From G963668345 sp965226215 (GTDB lineage Bacteria; Acidobacteriota; Terriglobia; Bryobacterales; UBA6623): DNA of 64,000 nt. The translations under genes and the position numbers were made by a program. The notes under the pieces were generated by a model. The model saw only the letters and a program-made list of their open reading frames with translations. It ran no database searches and was not told where the DNA came from. Of this stretch, positions 19,693-28,895 are shown piece after piece; within the stretch, counting starts at the first letter, position 1; each line of letters begins with the position of its first letter. The DNA lies in contig CBDDCH010000002.1 of NCBI GenBank assembly GCA_965226215.1, forward strand, positions 496,001 to 560,000, given 5' to 3'.

Positions 19693-21153
19693 ATGATGAA
19701 CCCTTCCAACAGACCAGCCTATCGTCCAACTTTCTCGCGTCGGGAGCTTCTCGTTAAGACCGGGCTCGGATTCGGAAGCGTGGCACTGGCAGGGATTCTC
19801 CATACAGAATCCTTGCTGGGAGCAGTGCCGGAAGTCTCCTACCAAGACCTCAGGCCAAGGCCAGGACACTTTCCCGGAACGGCCAAGGCGGTGATTCACT
19901 TAATGCAGAGCGGGGGCCCCAGCCAGGCGGACCTTTTCGACCCCAAGCCCGAGCTTCAAAAGCGGGCTGGCCAAGCGCATCCAGATGGCGTTGAGATCCA
20001 CCAACCAAACAACAAGAATGTGCTCTTCCCCAGCCCGTTTGAATTCTCCAAGCATGGGGAGAGCGGTATGGATTTCTCCGCCATGCTGCCCAACCTGGCG
20101 ACGCTGGCCGACGACCTGTGCATGGTCCGCTCGATGTACTCAGAGCACAACAACCACCCGGAGGGGACCAACCTGCTTCACTCGTGCCGGATCTTTCCGG
20201 GCCGGCCGGTGATGGGTGCCTGGATCAGTTATGCTCTCGGCACGGAGAACCAGAATCTGCCTGCCTACGTGGTGCTGCGGGCCCCAGAAGGATACCCCGA
20301 CGGGGGCAAGCAGGGATGGAGGAGCGGCTGGCTGCCCGCGTTGTTCCAGGGCGTGGAGTTCAGCTCTTCTGGCGCGCCTGTGCGCAACCTGGACCGGGAC
20401 GAACCGCTGCCTCCGGGCGTGCAGCAGAGGAGCCTGCAGTTTCTGAACAAGATCAACGCCTTGCACCAGCGGGACCACCCGAGAGAATCGGAATTAGAGG
20501 CGCGCATTCGTAATTACGAGTTAGCCGCCCGGATGCAGTTGGCCGCCGCCGAGGTGCTCGATATCTCCAAGGAATCGGAAACCACCAGGAAGATGTACGG
20601 GCTGGACAATCCGCTGACTGCCGACCTTGGGACGCGCTGTCTGATGGCTCGAAGGCTGGTCGAAGCCGGCGTGCGCTTCGTGCAGATCTTCCCCGAGAAG
20701 GGCATGCCGTGGGACCACCACAAGCAGCTGAAGAAGGAAATGATCCGCATCTGCGCCAAGACGGACCAACCGGCGATGGCGCTGATCAAAGACCTGAAGA
20801 GCCGGGGCTTGTTGGACACGACGATTGTGATGTGGTGCGGGGAGTTTGGGCGGTTGCCGACGACACAGAACTCAGACGGTCGAGACCACAATCGTAACGC
20901 CTTCACACTGTTGCTGACGGGTGGCGGACTCAAGAAGGGCCTGATCTATGGGGCCACCGACGAGTTCGGCTACAAGGCGGTGGCGAACCGGGTCAGTGTC
21001 CCGAGCCTGCATGCCACCATCCTACACACGCTGGGCATCGATCACGCGCGGCTCACCTACCGACATGGCGGCCGCACTGAAACCCCCACGGATGTGAGCG
21101 TCACGGGGGCCAAGATAGTCGGTGACATCCTGATGAAACCGCCCCAAGCGTAA
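19693..21153 (+). CDS. DUF1501 (sulfatase-like) exported protein
   Basis: The 486-residue protein has a Tat-type leader (FSRRELLVKTGLGFGSVALAG) and the DUF1501 hallmarks: MQSGGPSQADLFDPKPEL near residue 75, the NNHPEGTNLLHSC region near 155, WCGEFGRLPTTQ near 394 and GRDHNRNAFTLLL. DUF1501 proteins belong to the alkaline-phosphatase/sulfatase-like fold and almost always pair with PSCyt/DUF1553 proteins, as here 12 bases downstream. The role is thought to be extracytoplasmic, but the reaction is unknown. AAGGAAGG at 19681-19688 precedes two adjacent ATGs (19693 and 19696); either may start translation. Confidence 0.9.
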   Translation: MMNPSNRPAYRPTFSRRELLVKTGLGFGSVALAGILHTESLLGAVPEVSYQDLRPRPGHFPGTAKAVIHLMQSGGPSQADLFDPKPELQKRAGQAHPDGVEIHQPNNKNVLFPSPFEFSKHGESGMDFSAMLPNLATLADDLCMVRSMYSEHNNHPEGTNLLHSCRIFPGRPVMGAWISYALGTENQNLPAYVVLRAPEGYPDGGKQGWRSGWLPALFQGVEFSSSGAPVRNLDRDEPLPPGVQQRSLQFLNKINALHQRDHPRESELEARIRNYELAARMQLAAAEVLDISKESETTRKMYGLDNPLTADLGTRCLMARRLVEAGVRFVQIFPEKGMPWDHHKQLKKEMIRICAKTDQPAMALIKDLKSRGLLDTTIVMWCGEFGRLPTTQNSDGRDHNRNAFTLLLTGGGLKKGLIYGATDEFGYKAVANRVSVPSLHATILHTLGIDHARLTYRHGGRTETPTDVSVTGAKIVGDILMKPPQA

Positions 21154-21165
21154 GGCGGGACCGGA

Positions 21166-24153
21166 ATGCTGAGCGAGATTCGAGCGAAGATGCGTTTCCG
21201 CATCCGTAAAGGACTGGGCTCCCTGCTTGCGGCGCTTGTGGGAGTTGGCGGCGCCGCGGCGCACGAGCCGCAATTTGAGCGGGGTGTCAAGCCGATCTTC
21301 CGGGCCAACTGTTTTAGCTGCCACGGAGGAACAGCGATGATCGGCCTGGACCTCCGCACGGCAGCTTCCATACTCCAGGGTAGCCATCAAGGCCCGGTTG
21401 TCGTCCCCGGATCGCCACAGAAGAGCCTGCTTTACCAGAAGGTGGCCAGCCGGGCCATGCCACCTCCGGCGTTTGCGCTAGAGCTCACTGATGAGGAGAT
21501 CGAGACAATCCGAAAATGGATCGAGGCCGGCGCGCCTTCTGAGGAGGGTGACGCTAACCAGAAGAAGCTGCAAGCCGCGCAGATTCGCTTTGAGAGGGAG
21601 ATCCTGCCGATCCTCCGCTCCCGCTGTTTTGCTTGCCACGGGATCGACAACCCCATGGCGGGCCTTGACCTGCGGACGGTGGAATCAGTGCTCAAGGGGA
21701 GCGCCAATGGTCCCGTGATCTCGGAAGGTGGTTCGGACAAGAGCATCCTGATCCGGATGATCTCGACGAAGAGCATGCCGCCTCCTGGCACGGCTGATCC
21801 CCTCAGCGAGCCAGAGCTGGAAAAGTTGCGTCAATGGGTGGATACCTTGCAAGTGAGCCCGCGGATGCTGGGGGTCAATGAAAGAGTGACCTTCACGAAG
21901 GTTGAAGCTCGCGAAGTCACGGCGAAAGACCGGCAATTGTGGGCGTTTCGCAAGCCAGTCAAGCGGCCAGTTCCCAAGGTGAAGAACCAGAAACGAGTGC
22001 GGACCCCGATTGACGCGTTTGTGCTGGCCGAGCTGGAAGCGAAGGGTTTGACCTTTTCTGCCGTCGCACCCGAGTTGGTATTGATGCGGAGGGCGCATTT
22101 TGACTTGGTCGGACTGCCTCCGGCCCCGGAAGAGATTGCGGCATTCCAGGGTGGCAGCAAGCCAGGGGCTTACGGAAGGTTGATCGACGATCTGCTCGCA
22201 TCACCCCACTATGGCGAGCGGTGGGCGCGCCACTGGTTGGACCTGGCTGGCTACACAGATGTCCAGCTTTTCGACAACAATCCGGACGGTACACGCCTGT
22301 TCGACGGCATCTGGCGCTATCGGGATTACGTCGTTCGGTCGCTCAACGCCGGCAAGCCGTACGACCGCTTCCTCATGGAGCAGATCGCTGGAGACGAGCT
22401 AGTAGACTGGCGTTCAGCCAAGAAATACACTCCGGAAATCCTAGACTCTCTCGTCGCAACCGGCTTTCTGCGGAGCGTGTACGACCGCACGGACCAGGAC
22501 GTCGTCAACCTGCCGGGCGAGCGTTACGACGTGCTGTTCCACCTTCTGGATAAGTTCGGAACCGGCGTCATGGGGCTTACGCTGAACTGCGCCCGCTGCC
22601 ACAGCCACAGATTCGACCCGATTCCGCAGCGAGATTACTACCGCTTCCTTTCGATCTTCGCGACGGCCTACAACCCGGCGAAGTGGCTGCAGCCAAAGAA
22701 CCGGCATCTGCCCAACGTCCCGAAGCTCGAGCTGGAGGAGATCAAGAAGCACAACGCGGAGATTGATCAACGGGCAAGCGCGCCCAAGCAGAAGCTGGAG
22801 CGGCTGCGTAGGCCCTACAAAGAGCGTCTGCTGGAAGTCAAACTGGAGAAGCTTCCGGCCGAAATTCGGGCGGAAGCAAAGGAGGCGTTGGCCACTCCGG
22901 AGGACAAAAGGGATGCGGTGCAGAAGTTCCTGGTGATGAAATTCCAGAAGACGCTGGAGGTCAAGCCCGAGGAGGTGACCGGGGCCTTGAGTCCCCAGGA
23001 CAAGGCAATCGCTACCAAGCTGGAGGAGCGGATCCAGCTCCTTGAGAGCTACCGCCGCCCGACGGAGAAGATTCAGGCCCTCTGGGACGTTGGCCCCGCT
23101 CCCAAGATGCGGCTGTTGCAGCGCGGGGAGGTGGAAGCGCCAGGTCCTCCCGTGCAACCTGGTTTTCTCTCCGTGTTGTCTCCGCCGGGCAAGTCCGATT
23201 TGGTGAAGCCGCCCGACTTGAAGGGTGAGTCCAGTGGGTATCGTCTCGCCCTGGCGCGCTGGCTGACCAGCCGCGACCACCCGCTCACGGCACGGGTGAT
23301 TGTAAACCGGGTTTGGCAACAGCATTTCGGAAGAGGGATCGTGGAGACACCCGACAATTTTGGCCGCAACGGTTCTCCTCCCACACACCCAGAGCTTCTG
23401 GATTGGCTCGCTGTCGACTTCATGGAGCACGGATGGAGCCTCAAGCGTCTTCACAAGTTAATCATGACTTCCACGGTGTACCGGCAGGCGTCACGCGAGC
23501 CCGCTGGGGGGAAGCAGTCGGCGGCGCTGTCCGTGGACCCGGAAAACAAGCTTCTCTGGCGGATGAATCTTAGGCGCCTCGAGGCAGAGGCTATCCGCGA
23601 TGCTGTGCTGGCGGCGTCAGGAAAACTGGACCGGACAATGGGAGGAGCGCCCATCTTCGCGGCAGCCATTGCTGACGGGTTGGTCAAGCTGGAGGACGGA
23701 TTCAGGAAGAGCTTGCCCATCCCTACTGGAGGTGAATGGCGCCGAAGCCTGTATCTGTTTGCCAGACGCAACTATCCACACACCTTTCTTGAGGTGTTTG
23801 ATGCGCCGATCATGCAGACCAATTGCACGCGGCGGGTCAACTCGGTCTCTCCGCTTCAATCCCTCACCTTGCTGAATGACGACTTTATGGTCGAGAGCGC
23901 AGGTTATCTGGCTGACCAGGTGTCCGGTGTGGCGCGCGAAGGAAAGGCCGTCCAGTTGATCGAGGCCGCCTATCTGCTCACGCTGTCGCGCCCACCAACG
24001 GTCGCAGAGAAGGAGTTGGCGCAGGCCCTTTTGCAGGATCAAGAAGAATTGCACCGTAGGGCGAACATGGCTCCGGATAAAGCCGCCAAAGCTGCGCTTG
24101 CCAACCTGTGCCACATGCTTCTAGCTAGCAACGAGTTTCTGTATATCGAGTGA
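21166..24153 (+). CDS. PSCyt1-DUF1549-DUF1553 multidomain cytochrome-like protein
   Basis: The 995-residue exported protein has a signal region (residues 16-32), then two cytochrome-c-type CxxCH motifs in planctomycete-type PSCyt1 units (FRANCFSCHGG, C49; LRSRCFACHGI, about C154). A DUF1549 domain follows with a third CxxCH (LNCARCHSHRFDPI, C475), then an Arg/Lys/Glu-rich linker (about 525-640) and a C-terminal DUF1553 domain with the ARVIVNRVWQQHFGRGIVETPDNFG signature region. It is coupled to the DUF1501 gene. Such pairs are thought to act on polysaccharides or other polymers outside the cytoplasm, but the function is not established. No defects are seen. Confidence 0.9.
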   Translation: MLSEIRAKMRFRIRKGLGSLLAALVGVGGAAAHEPQFERGVKPIFRANCFSCHGGTAMIGLDLRTAASILQGSHQGPVVVPGSPQKSLLYQKVASRAMPPPAFALELTDEEIETIRKWIEAGAPSEEGDANQKKLQAAQIRFEREILPILRSRCFACHGIDNPMAGLDLRTVESVLKGSANGPVISEGGSDKSILIRMISTKSMPPPGTADPLSEPELEKLRQWVDTLQVSPRMLGVNERVTFTKVEAREVTAKDRQLWAFRKPVKRPVPKVKNQKRVRTPIDAFVLAELEAKGLTFSAVAPELVLMRRAHFDLVGLPPAPEEIAAFQGGSKPGAYGRLIDDLLASPHYGERWARHWLDLAGYTDVQLFDNNPDGTRLFDGIWRYRDYVVRSLNAGKPYDRFLMEQIAGDELVDWRSAKKYTPEILDSLVATGFLRSVYDRTDQDVVNLPGERYDVLFHLLDKFGTGVMGLTLNCARCHSHRFDPIPQRDYYRFLSIFATAYNPAKWLQPKNRHLPNVPKLELEEIKKHNAEIDQRASAPKQKLERLRRPYKERLLEVKLEKLPAEIRAEAKEALATPEDKRDAVQKFLVMKFQKTLEVKPEEVTGALSPQDKAIATKLEERIQLLESYRRPTEKIQALWDVGPAPKMRLLQRGEVEAPGPPVQPGFLSVLSPPGKSDLVKPPDLKGESSGYRLALARWLTSRDHPLTARVIVNRVWQQHFGRGIVETPDNFGRNGSPPTHPELLDWLAVDFMEHGWSLKRLHKLIMTSTVYRQASREPAGGKQSAALSVDPENKLLWRMNLRRLEAEAIRDAVLAASGKLDRTMGGAPIFAAAIADGLVKLEDGFRKSLPIPTGGEWRRSLYLFARRNYPHTFLEVFDAPIMQTNCTRRVNSVSPLQSLTLLNDDFMVESAGYLADQVSGVAREGKAVQLIEAAYLLTLSRPPTVAEKELAQALLQDQEELHRRANMAPDKAAKAALANLCHMLLASNEFLYIE

Positions 24154-24316
24154 AGCTCACCTCACGACCAAGCTGCCGAGAGGGCCTTTGCTGGAGGTGA
24201 GGGGTAGCGGATGCTTGTTGCCCTTGTTTAACCCATGCAAGTTTCAAATTGCGGGCTATTGGCTCGGTGGGAAGCTCGATCAGACGGGATAGATCAAACG
24301 TTTCATCGAAAGCCCT
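24154..24316. terminator. Possible stem-loop after the PSCyt gene
   Basis: CTCACCTC at about 24158 and GAGGTGAG at about 24196 form an 8-bp stem with a loop of about 30 bases, just after the stop at 24153. There is no T-tract, so a role in termination is only possible. Confidence 0.3.
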
Positions 24317-24800
24317 TCAGTTGGCGAGTCCTGCAGATTTCAAATACTCGAGATTGGCGCACCCGTTGTCGCGCGGCAGCGTGGCTCCTGCCGGATCGCA
24401 ATCCTGCTCGACCGTGGCCCTGCCCGAGAAGCCGGCATGGATCAGCGCGGCGAAATCCACCGCGCCCTTGCCCAAATGCAGAACACGCTCTGGCCGCAGG
24501 TGTCATAAAGGCCGATCCGATTGGCCACGACATGCGCCCGTATCGCGGGGTCGACGTCCTTGAAATGCGGATATTCAACTCTACACCCCGCTGTTCGGAT
24601 GGACGACGAAGACCAGCCCAGGCGCCATGGCCCACGAGTACATCGAGTTCTACCAGGGTGCCACACCTGCTGGGAGCATGATCGAGATTCAGGCTAAATA
24701 TGCCAAGGAATGTATCCACAGTACCAAGCCTCGGCAATCCTGCCGGCTTCACACCCAGGGCGCTGTCGGTCCGAATCCAATCCGACCGGGTCACGGGCAA
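24317..24800 (-). pseudogene. Degraded sugar phosphate isomerase/epimerase
   Basis: Minus-strand pieces in different frames read PHFKDVDPAIRAHVVANRIG, then GKGAVDFAALIHAGFSGRAT and NGCANLEYLKSAGLAN ending at a TGA (24319-24317). This is the C-terminal half of a xylose-isomerase-like TIM-barrel epimerase/isomerase. At least two frameshifts separate the pieces, and the N-terminal half is absent or unrecognisable. It is a relic. Confidence 0.7.
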
Positions 24801-24899
24801 CGACATCTTTTGTTTTCAGTAACCTCTGTGCCCTTGTCCAGGGAAATCCCAGCCGCCCGCGATAGAATAGACGCAGGAGGCTGCGCTAGGAAGGTATGA

Positions 24900-25035
24900 C
24901 AAAATCGGGGATTGCCACAAGCGGCTTGGTACTCCATTTTATAAATACACTCACGTTTCGGGCGAGGGCAGGCGGGCACAGCATGCTGTGCCCGAAGTTC
25001 CCGATCGTCCACCTGGCTTCTAAATCTAAATATAT
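24900..25035. repeat. Dispersed palindromic intergenic repeat, family A (copy 2)
   Basis: A perfect palindrome GGGCACAGCATGCTGTGCCC lies at 24974-24993. It is preceded by a CTCACGTTTCGGGCGAGGGC segment and followed by the GATCGTCCACCTGGCTTCTAAA segment. The unit reads in the opposite orientation to the near-identical copy around 48700-48925. Confidence 0.75.
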
Positions 25036-25502
25036 CGGAAGCGGCCGCCTCGAGAAAAATTACCAAACAAACCCAATTTAGATATAAATCAATCTATTTC
25101 AATCACTTGGCCGACATTTCAGAGGCGAAGAAGGTGTCGGTAGGACGCAAAACGAGTCCCATAGCTGCCCGCTCGTGAGTGTGCGAACGAGCCAGATTAG
25201 CCTGCTATGGCATCACTGCCACCGATAGACCCGGCGCCCGTCGGAGTCCCGAAACTCGCCGGTTCCGATCAGAACGGCATCATAGATGGTGCCGACCGCG
25301 AAAATGCCGAACGTACAGAGTCACAAGATCCCGGTCCCGATCTTGCCGACGTAGAAGCGATGGGCGCCCACCCAGCCCAGCACGATGCAAAGCAGGAAAG
25401 CCGTGAGGCGGCTGTGCCTGGAGGGATTAGGGATAGTGGTCTCGGCGGGCGAGGGAAGCGGCCTATCGGCCTCCCAGCCACAGCCGTGGCAGTAGCGGTC
25501 AC

Positions 25503-26916
25503 GAGCCATAACCAGAAGTTGTGGATGAGCCTCTGAGGGGAGGCGGCGTATCCTGACGATTGAGGAAGCAACTCAATCGTTTTCTGGAAAGGAACAAGGA
25601 GGATACGCCATGAGTCAGTGTGAAGCTGCTGAGAGCAGCAGTCAAGTCAACCCCCAAGTCATTGATGGAAAGGAACGCTCGCCCTTGGATGAGGTGCTGC
25701 GCCAAGGAGCGCGCCAGATGCTCGTCAAGGCCGTGGAAGCCGAAGTGACCGCCTACATCGAAACGCATCAGCACGAAGTCGACCAGGACGGCCGGCGGCT
25801 GGTGGTGCGCAACGGTCACGCCCGCGAGCGCACCATCGTCAGCGGCGTGGGTCAGCTGAAGATCCAGGCGCCGCGGGTCGACGATCGCCGAGTCGATGAG
25901 CAGGGCCGGCGCTTTCGTTTCACTTCCCAGATCCTGCCGCCGTATCTGCGGCGCACGAAGAGTGTGGAGGAGTTGATCCCCTGGTTGTACCTGAAAGGGA
26001 TCTCGACGGGCGATTTCAGCGAAGCGCTGGAGGCCTTGCTGGGGCCCGACGCTCCGGGCCTGTCGGCGACGACGGTGGTGCGTCTCAAAGACGTCTGGCG
26101 CCGCGAGTACGAGGCTTGGTCAAAGCGTGACCTCAGCGGCCAGCGGTTTGTTTACATTTGGGCCGATGGCATCTACTCGAATGTTCGTCTGGACGATGAA
26201 CGGCAGTGTTTGCTGGTTGTGATGGGAGCACTCGAAGACGGTCGCAAGCAACTGCTGGCGGTGCACGACGGCTTTCGCGAAAGCGAACTGTCGTGGCAGG
26301 AGTTGCTGGAGGACTTGAAACGGCAGGGGCTCGAGCTGCCGCCGAAGTTGGCGGTGGGCGACGGAGCGATGGGGTTTTGGGCGGCACTGCGGAAAGTCTA
26401 TCCGGCGACCGGTGAGCAACGCTGCTGGCTCCACAAGACGGCCAACGTGCTCAATAAGCTGCCGCAGAGCATGCAGGGCAAAGCCAAGCAGGCGCTGCGC
26501 GACATCTATCTTGCCCAGAGTCGGCAGACGGCGGAGGCCGCTCTGGACCGTTTCAAGAACCTATACGAGAAGAAGTTCCCCAAAGCGGTCGAGTGCCTGG
26601 AAAAAGACCGCCAAGTGCTGCTGGCTTTCTACGACTTTCCGGCCGAGCACTGGGGGCACTTGCGGACGACGAACCCGATCGAGTCCACCTTTGCGACGGT
26701 CCGTTTGCGGCAGCGACGAACGAAGGGTTGTGGCAGCCGCGAAGCGTCGTTAACGATGGTCTTCATGCTGGCCCGCCAAGCCGAGCGCCACTGGCGACGC
26801 CTGAACGGTTCGGAAGTGATTGTTCATGTCTTAGAGGGAAAGGTTTTCAAGGATGGATTGATGGTTCAGGAAAACGCCGCCTGACCTCGCCCATCCACAA
26901 CATTTGACAATATCTC
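25503..26916 (+). mobile_element. IS256-family insertion sequence, copy 1 (1,414 bp)
   Basis: The left end starts GAGCCATAACCAGAAGTTGT and the right end, read inward, starts GAGATATTGTCAAATGTTGT; both continue GGATG. The imperfect inverted repeats span about 28 bases. The second copy at 51055-52468 has exactly the same length. The element sits inside the zinc-ribbon/TM2 gene and carries an intact transposase, so it is the likely active member of the pair. Confidence 0.92.
25610..26884 (+). CDS. IS256-family transposase (Mutator-like)
   Basis: The 424-residue transposase has the family's N-terminal DNA-binding region (VVRNGHARERTIVSGVGQ near residue 64), the catalytic-domain start RFVYIWADGIYSNVR near 182, the LAVGDGAMGFWAAL segment near 248 with a catalytic Asp, and the C/H-type stretch EQRCWLHKTANVLNKLP near 270. 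The C-terminal NPIESTFATVRLRQRRTKGC near 352 supplies the catalytic Glu. An AAGGAGG site precedes the ATG. The frame is open, unlike copy 2. Confidence 0.96.
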   Translation: MSQCEAAESSSQVNPQVIDGKERSPLDEVLRQGARQMLVKAVEAEVTAYIETHQHEVDQDGRRLVVRNGHARERTIVSGVGQLKIQAPRVDDRRVDEQGRRFRFTSQILPPYLRRTKSVEELIPWLYLKGISTGDFSEALEALLGPDAPGLSATTVVRLKDVWRREYEAWSKRDLSGQRFVYIWADGIYSNVRLDDERQCLLVVMGALEDGRKQLLAVHDGFRESELSWQELLEDLKRQGLELPPKLAVGDGAMGFWAALRKVYPATGEQRCWLHKTANVLNKLPQSMQGKAKQALRDIYLAQSRQTAEAALDRFKNLYEKKFPKAVECLEKDRQVLLAFYDFPAEHWGHLRTTNPIESTFATVRLRQRRTKGCGSREASLTMVFMLARQAERHWRRLNGSEVIVHVLEGKVFKDGLMVQENAA

Positions 26917-27280
26917 AGCGGTCACCCGTCTCCATCCCGTTTCCACAGCGGACGCAGTAGACGGTCGCGGGTTGATCTTCCGACGTGCGCCCTTCGTGAC
27001 CCTTAGGCCTCGTGGGATCTTCGCCCGAGGCCCGCGCTTCCGAGAGTTGCGGGGCGGGCGGCGAGCCGGCCCCTGTGCTTCCCTCGGAGGTGGAGTCGGC
27101 CGGGGTAGTTTCTTGATCGCGGGTGCCGGGCTCCTCGGAAACCGGACGCGGTGCCCGCTCATCCGGGGGCGACTCACCCCGTGGAACCGGTGCCGAGAAA
27201 CTACCCGGCTCGTTGACAGGCGCGCCTTCGCCGGCTGCGCCAACGTCTTCTGGTTTCTTAGCGGACTCGTCCGGCTCCAT

Positions 27281-27565
27281 GTTGATTTACCTGATCAATC
27301 CTACACGGAGTTACGAATCCGGGCCTGAAACGTTCCCGGAATCGGCCGAACCCCTCTCGGTCCCCGATTTTGACTCTCGGTGCCTGTTTGATCGCACCGC
27401 TTCCGGGCCGTTTCGAAGGCGTCTTCAACTACATCCACTGGTAACCGGAGCACGGACCAGCTCCCGGGCCTGGGTGGGCTCTACTGGCCCCCGTTAGGAT
27501 GGTCGGAAGGGTGAAGAGGAAGGAGCTGCCGGGCTTGTGCGCTGCGCACCGGCCGCCCTTGGCGC
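27281..27565. other. Spacer between the zinc-ribbon gene and frr
   Basis: No gene or terminator with a T-tract is visible. This is the downstream end of the ribosomal-protein/frr cluster, whose genes read away from it on the minus strand. Confidence 0.4.
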
Positions 27566-28147
27566 CTACCCGATCTCGAGGATCTCTTTTTCCTTGGCTT
27601 TGCCGGCCTCGTCGAGCTGGCCAATGGTATCGTCGGTGAATTTTTGGATGTCGTCCTGGGCGCGGTGTTGCTCGTCTTCGGAGATTTTCTTGTCCTTTTG
27701 CAACTTCTTGACGGCTTCGTTGGCTTCACGACGAACGTTGCGCGCGGCGACGCGATGCTCCTCGACGACGTGATGTAGGCGCTTGACGAGTTCCTTCCTG
27801 CGCTCTTCGGTCAAGGGTGAGATGTGAAGCCGGATCACCTTGCCGTCGTTCATCGGGTTCAAACCCAGGTCGGAACTTTGAATAGCCTTTTCGATGGCCC
27901 CGATTTGCGAGAGGTCCCAGGGTTGAATCAGGATCTGGGAAGGCTCGGGCACTCCGAGATTGGCAAGCTGGTTCAGTGGCGTTGGGGTGCCATAGTAGTT
28001 GACACGGATCGGTTCAAGAATGCTCGGCGACGCGCGCCCGGTGCGGATCGTAGCCATTTCATGATGAAGATCCTCCAGCGTGCCGCGCATGCGGGCTTGG
28101 CTTTGGGCTTTGACTTCTTGGACAGTTTCAGCATGTACGTGTGACAT
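27566..28147 (-). CDS. frr: Ribosome recycling factor
   Basis: The 193-residue protein releases ribosomes from mRNA after termination together with EF-G. It shows the TIRTGRASPSIL motif near residue 35, the YYGTPTPLNQLAN segment and the long C-terminal helix (ERRKELVKRLHHVVEEHRVA). Its length is close to the usual 185 residues. It is the last gene of the rplM-rpsI-rpsB-tsf-pyrH-frr run, 10 bases after pyrH, the standard order in many bacteria. Confidence 0.97.
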   Translation of the reverse strand: MSHVHAETVQEVKAQSQARMRGTLEDLHHEMATIRTGRASPSILEPIRVNYYGTPTPLNQLANLGVPEPSQILIQPWDLSQIGAIEKAIQSSDLGLNPMNDGKVIRLHISPLTEERRKELVKRLHHVVEEHRVAARNVRREANEAVKKLQKDKKISEDEQHRAQDDIQKFTDDTIGQLDEAGKAKEKEILEIG

Positions 28148-28157
28148 AACGTATCCC

Positions 28158-28865
28158 TCAGCTAATTAGGGTACCCACTTTTTCGCCCAGGGCAACCCTT
28201 TTCATGTTCCCAGGCGTGTTCATGTCAAAGACGACGATGGGAAGGTTGTTCTCTTGGCAGAGGGCAATGGCCGCGGCATCCATCACAGCGAGACGTCCGG
28301 AGAGCACTTCAAGGTAGGAGATCTTGTCGTAGCGCTCGGCCTCGGGGAAGCGAATCGGATCTCGGTCGTAGACGCCGTCCACCTTGGTCGCCTTTGCTAA
28401 CAGGTCGGCTTCGATCTCTACCGCCCGCAGGGCAGCCGCACTGTCGGTTGAGAAAAACGGACTTCCCGTACCGGCGGCGAAAAGCACGACCTTACCTGCT
28501 TGCATATAGGCCAGCGCACCGCGCCGCGTGAAGCGCTCGGCGAAGGGGTGCATTTCGGTGGCGCTCATGACGTGGGCGTCCAGGCCTCCGTCTTTCAGAA
28601 AATCCGCCAGGGCGAGGGAGTTAATGACTGTTGCCAGCATACCCATGTAGTCGACTGAGATGCGCCGCAAGCCTGTTCCCGACGCTTGCACGCCTCGGAA
28701 AAAATTGCCGCCGCCGACCACGATGCCGAGCTGAACGCCAAGGCCGGCGACCTGCTCGATTTCACTGACCAGAGGCCGCGCCCGGTCCGGGTCGATGCCG
28801 AAACCATCGGAAGCAGCCAAGGCTTCGCCGCTTAGCTTGAGGATTACCCGCTTGAACTGGGGCAT
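28158..28865 (-). CDS. pyrH: UMP kinase
   Basis: PyrH phosphorylates UMP to UDP with ATP in pyrimidine nucleotide synthesis. I chose the internal ATG at 28865 (235 residues), which begins MPQFKRVILKLSGEAL as in homologues; the ATG at 28883 adds six residues. The VGGGNFFRG phosphate-binding loop is near residue 51, and the TGSPFFSTDSAAALRA segment near 127 is the family signature. It lies between tsf and frr on the same strand. Confidence 0.97.
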   Translation of the reverse strand: MPQFKRVILKLSGEALAASDGFGIDPDRARPLVSEIEQVAGLGVQLGIVVGGGNFFRGVQASGTGLRRISVDYMGMLATVINSLALADFLKDGGLDAHVMSATEMHPFAERFTRRGALAYMQAGKVVLFAAGTGSPFFSTDSAAALRAVEIEADLLAKATKVDGVYDRDPIRFPEAERYDKISYLEVLSGRLAVMDAAAIALCQENNLPIVVFDMNTPGNMKRVALGEKVGTLIS

Positions 28866-28895
28866 CGGATTGGGGCGCGACAACCTCGCGAATGG

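Larger units (their letters stand above)
25494..26925. repeat. 9-bp target duplication flanking IS256 copy 1
   Basis: AGCGGTCAC occurs at 25494-25502 and at 26917-26925, immediately outside the element. Confidence 0.9.
25213..27280 (-). pseudogene. Double zinc-ribbon/TM2-domain membrane protein, split by IS256
   Basis: The 5' part (27280 to 26917) encodes a Pro/Glu/Ser-rich disordered region ending in VYCVRCGNGMETGDR. The 3' part (25502 to 25213) begins in frame with YCHGCGWEADRP and continues into a TM2 domain (FLLCIVLGWVGAHRFYVGK). Removing the IS256 (25503-26916) and one 9-bp repeat restores one frame with a paired CxxC zinc ribbon. A second defect follows: a TGA replaces one codon after KIGTGIL, before LCTFGIFAVGTIYDAVL. 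Proteins of this type are small membrane proteins of unknown role. As it stands, only a soluble 121-residue piece can be made. Confidence 0.85.

Noticed and set aside
22441..23454. A 337-codon open frame on the minus strand
   Set aside because: It lies inside the PSCyt/DUF1553 gene, which has clear domains; the antisense frame has none.
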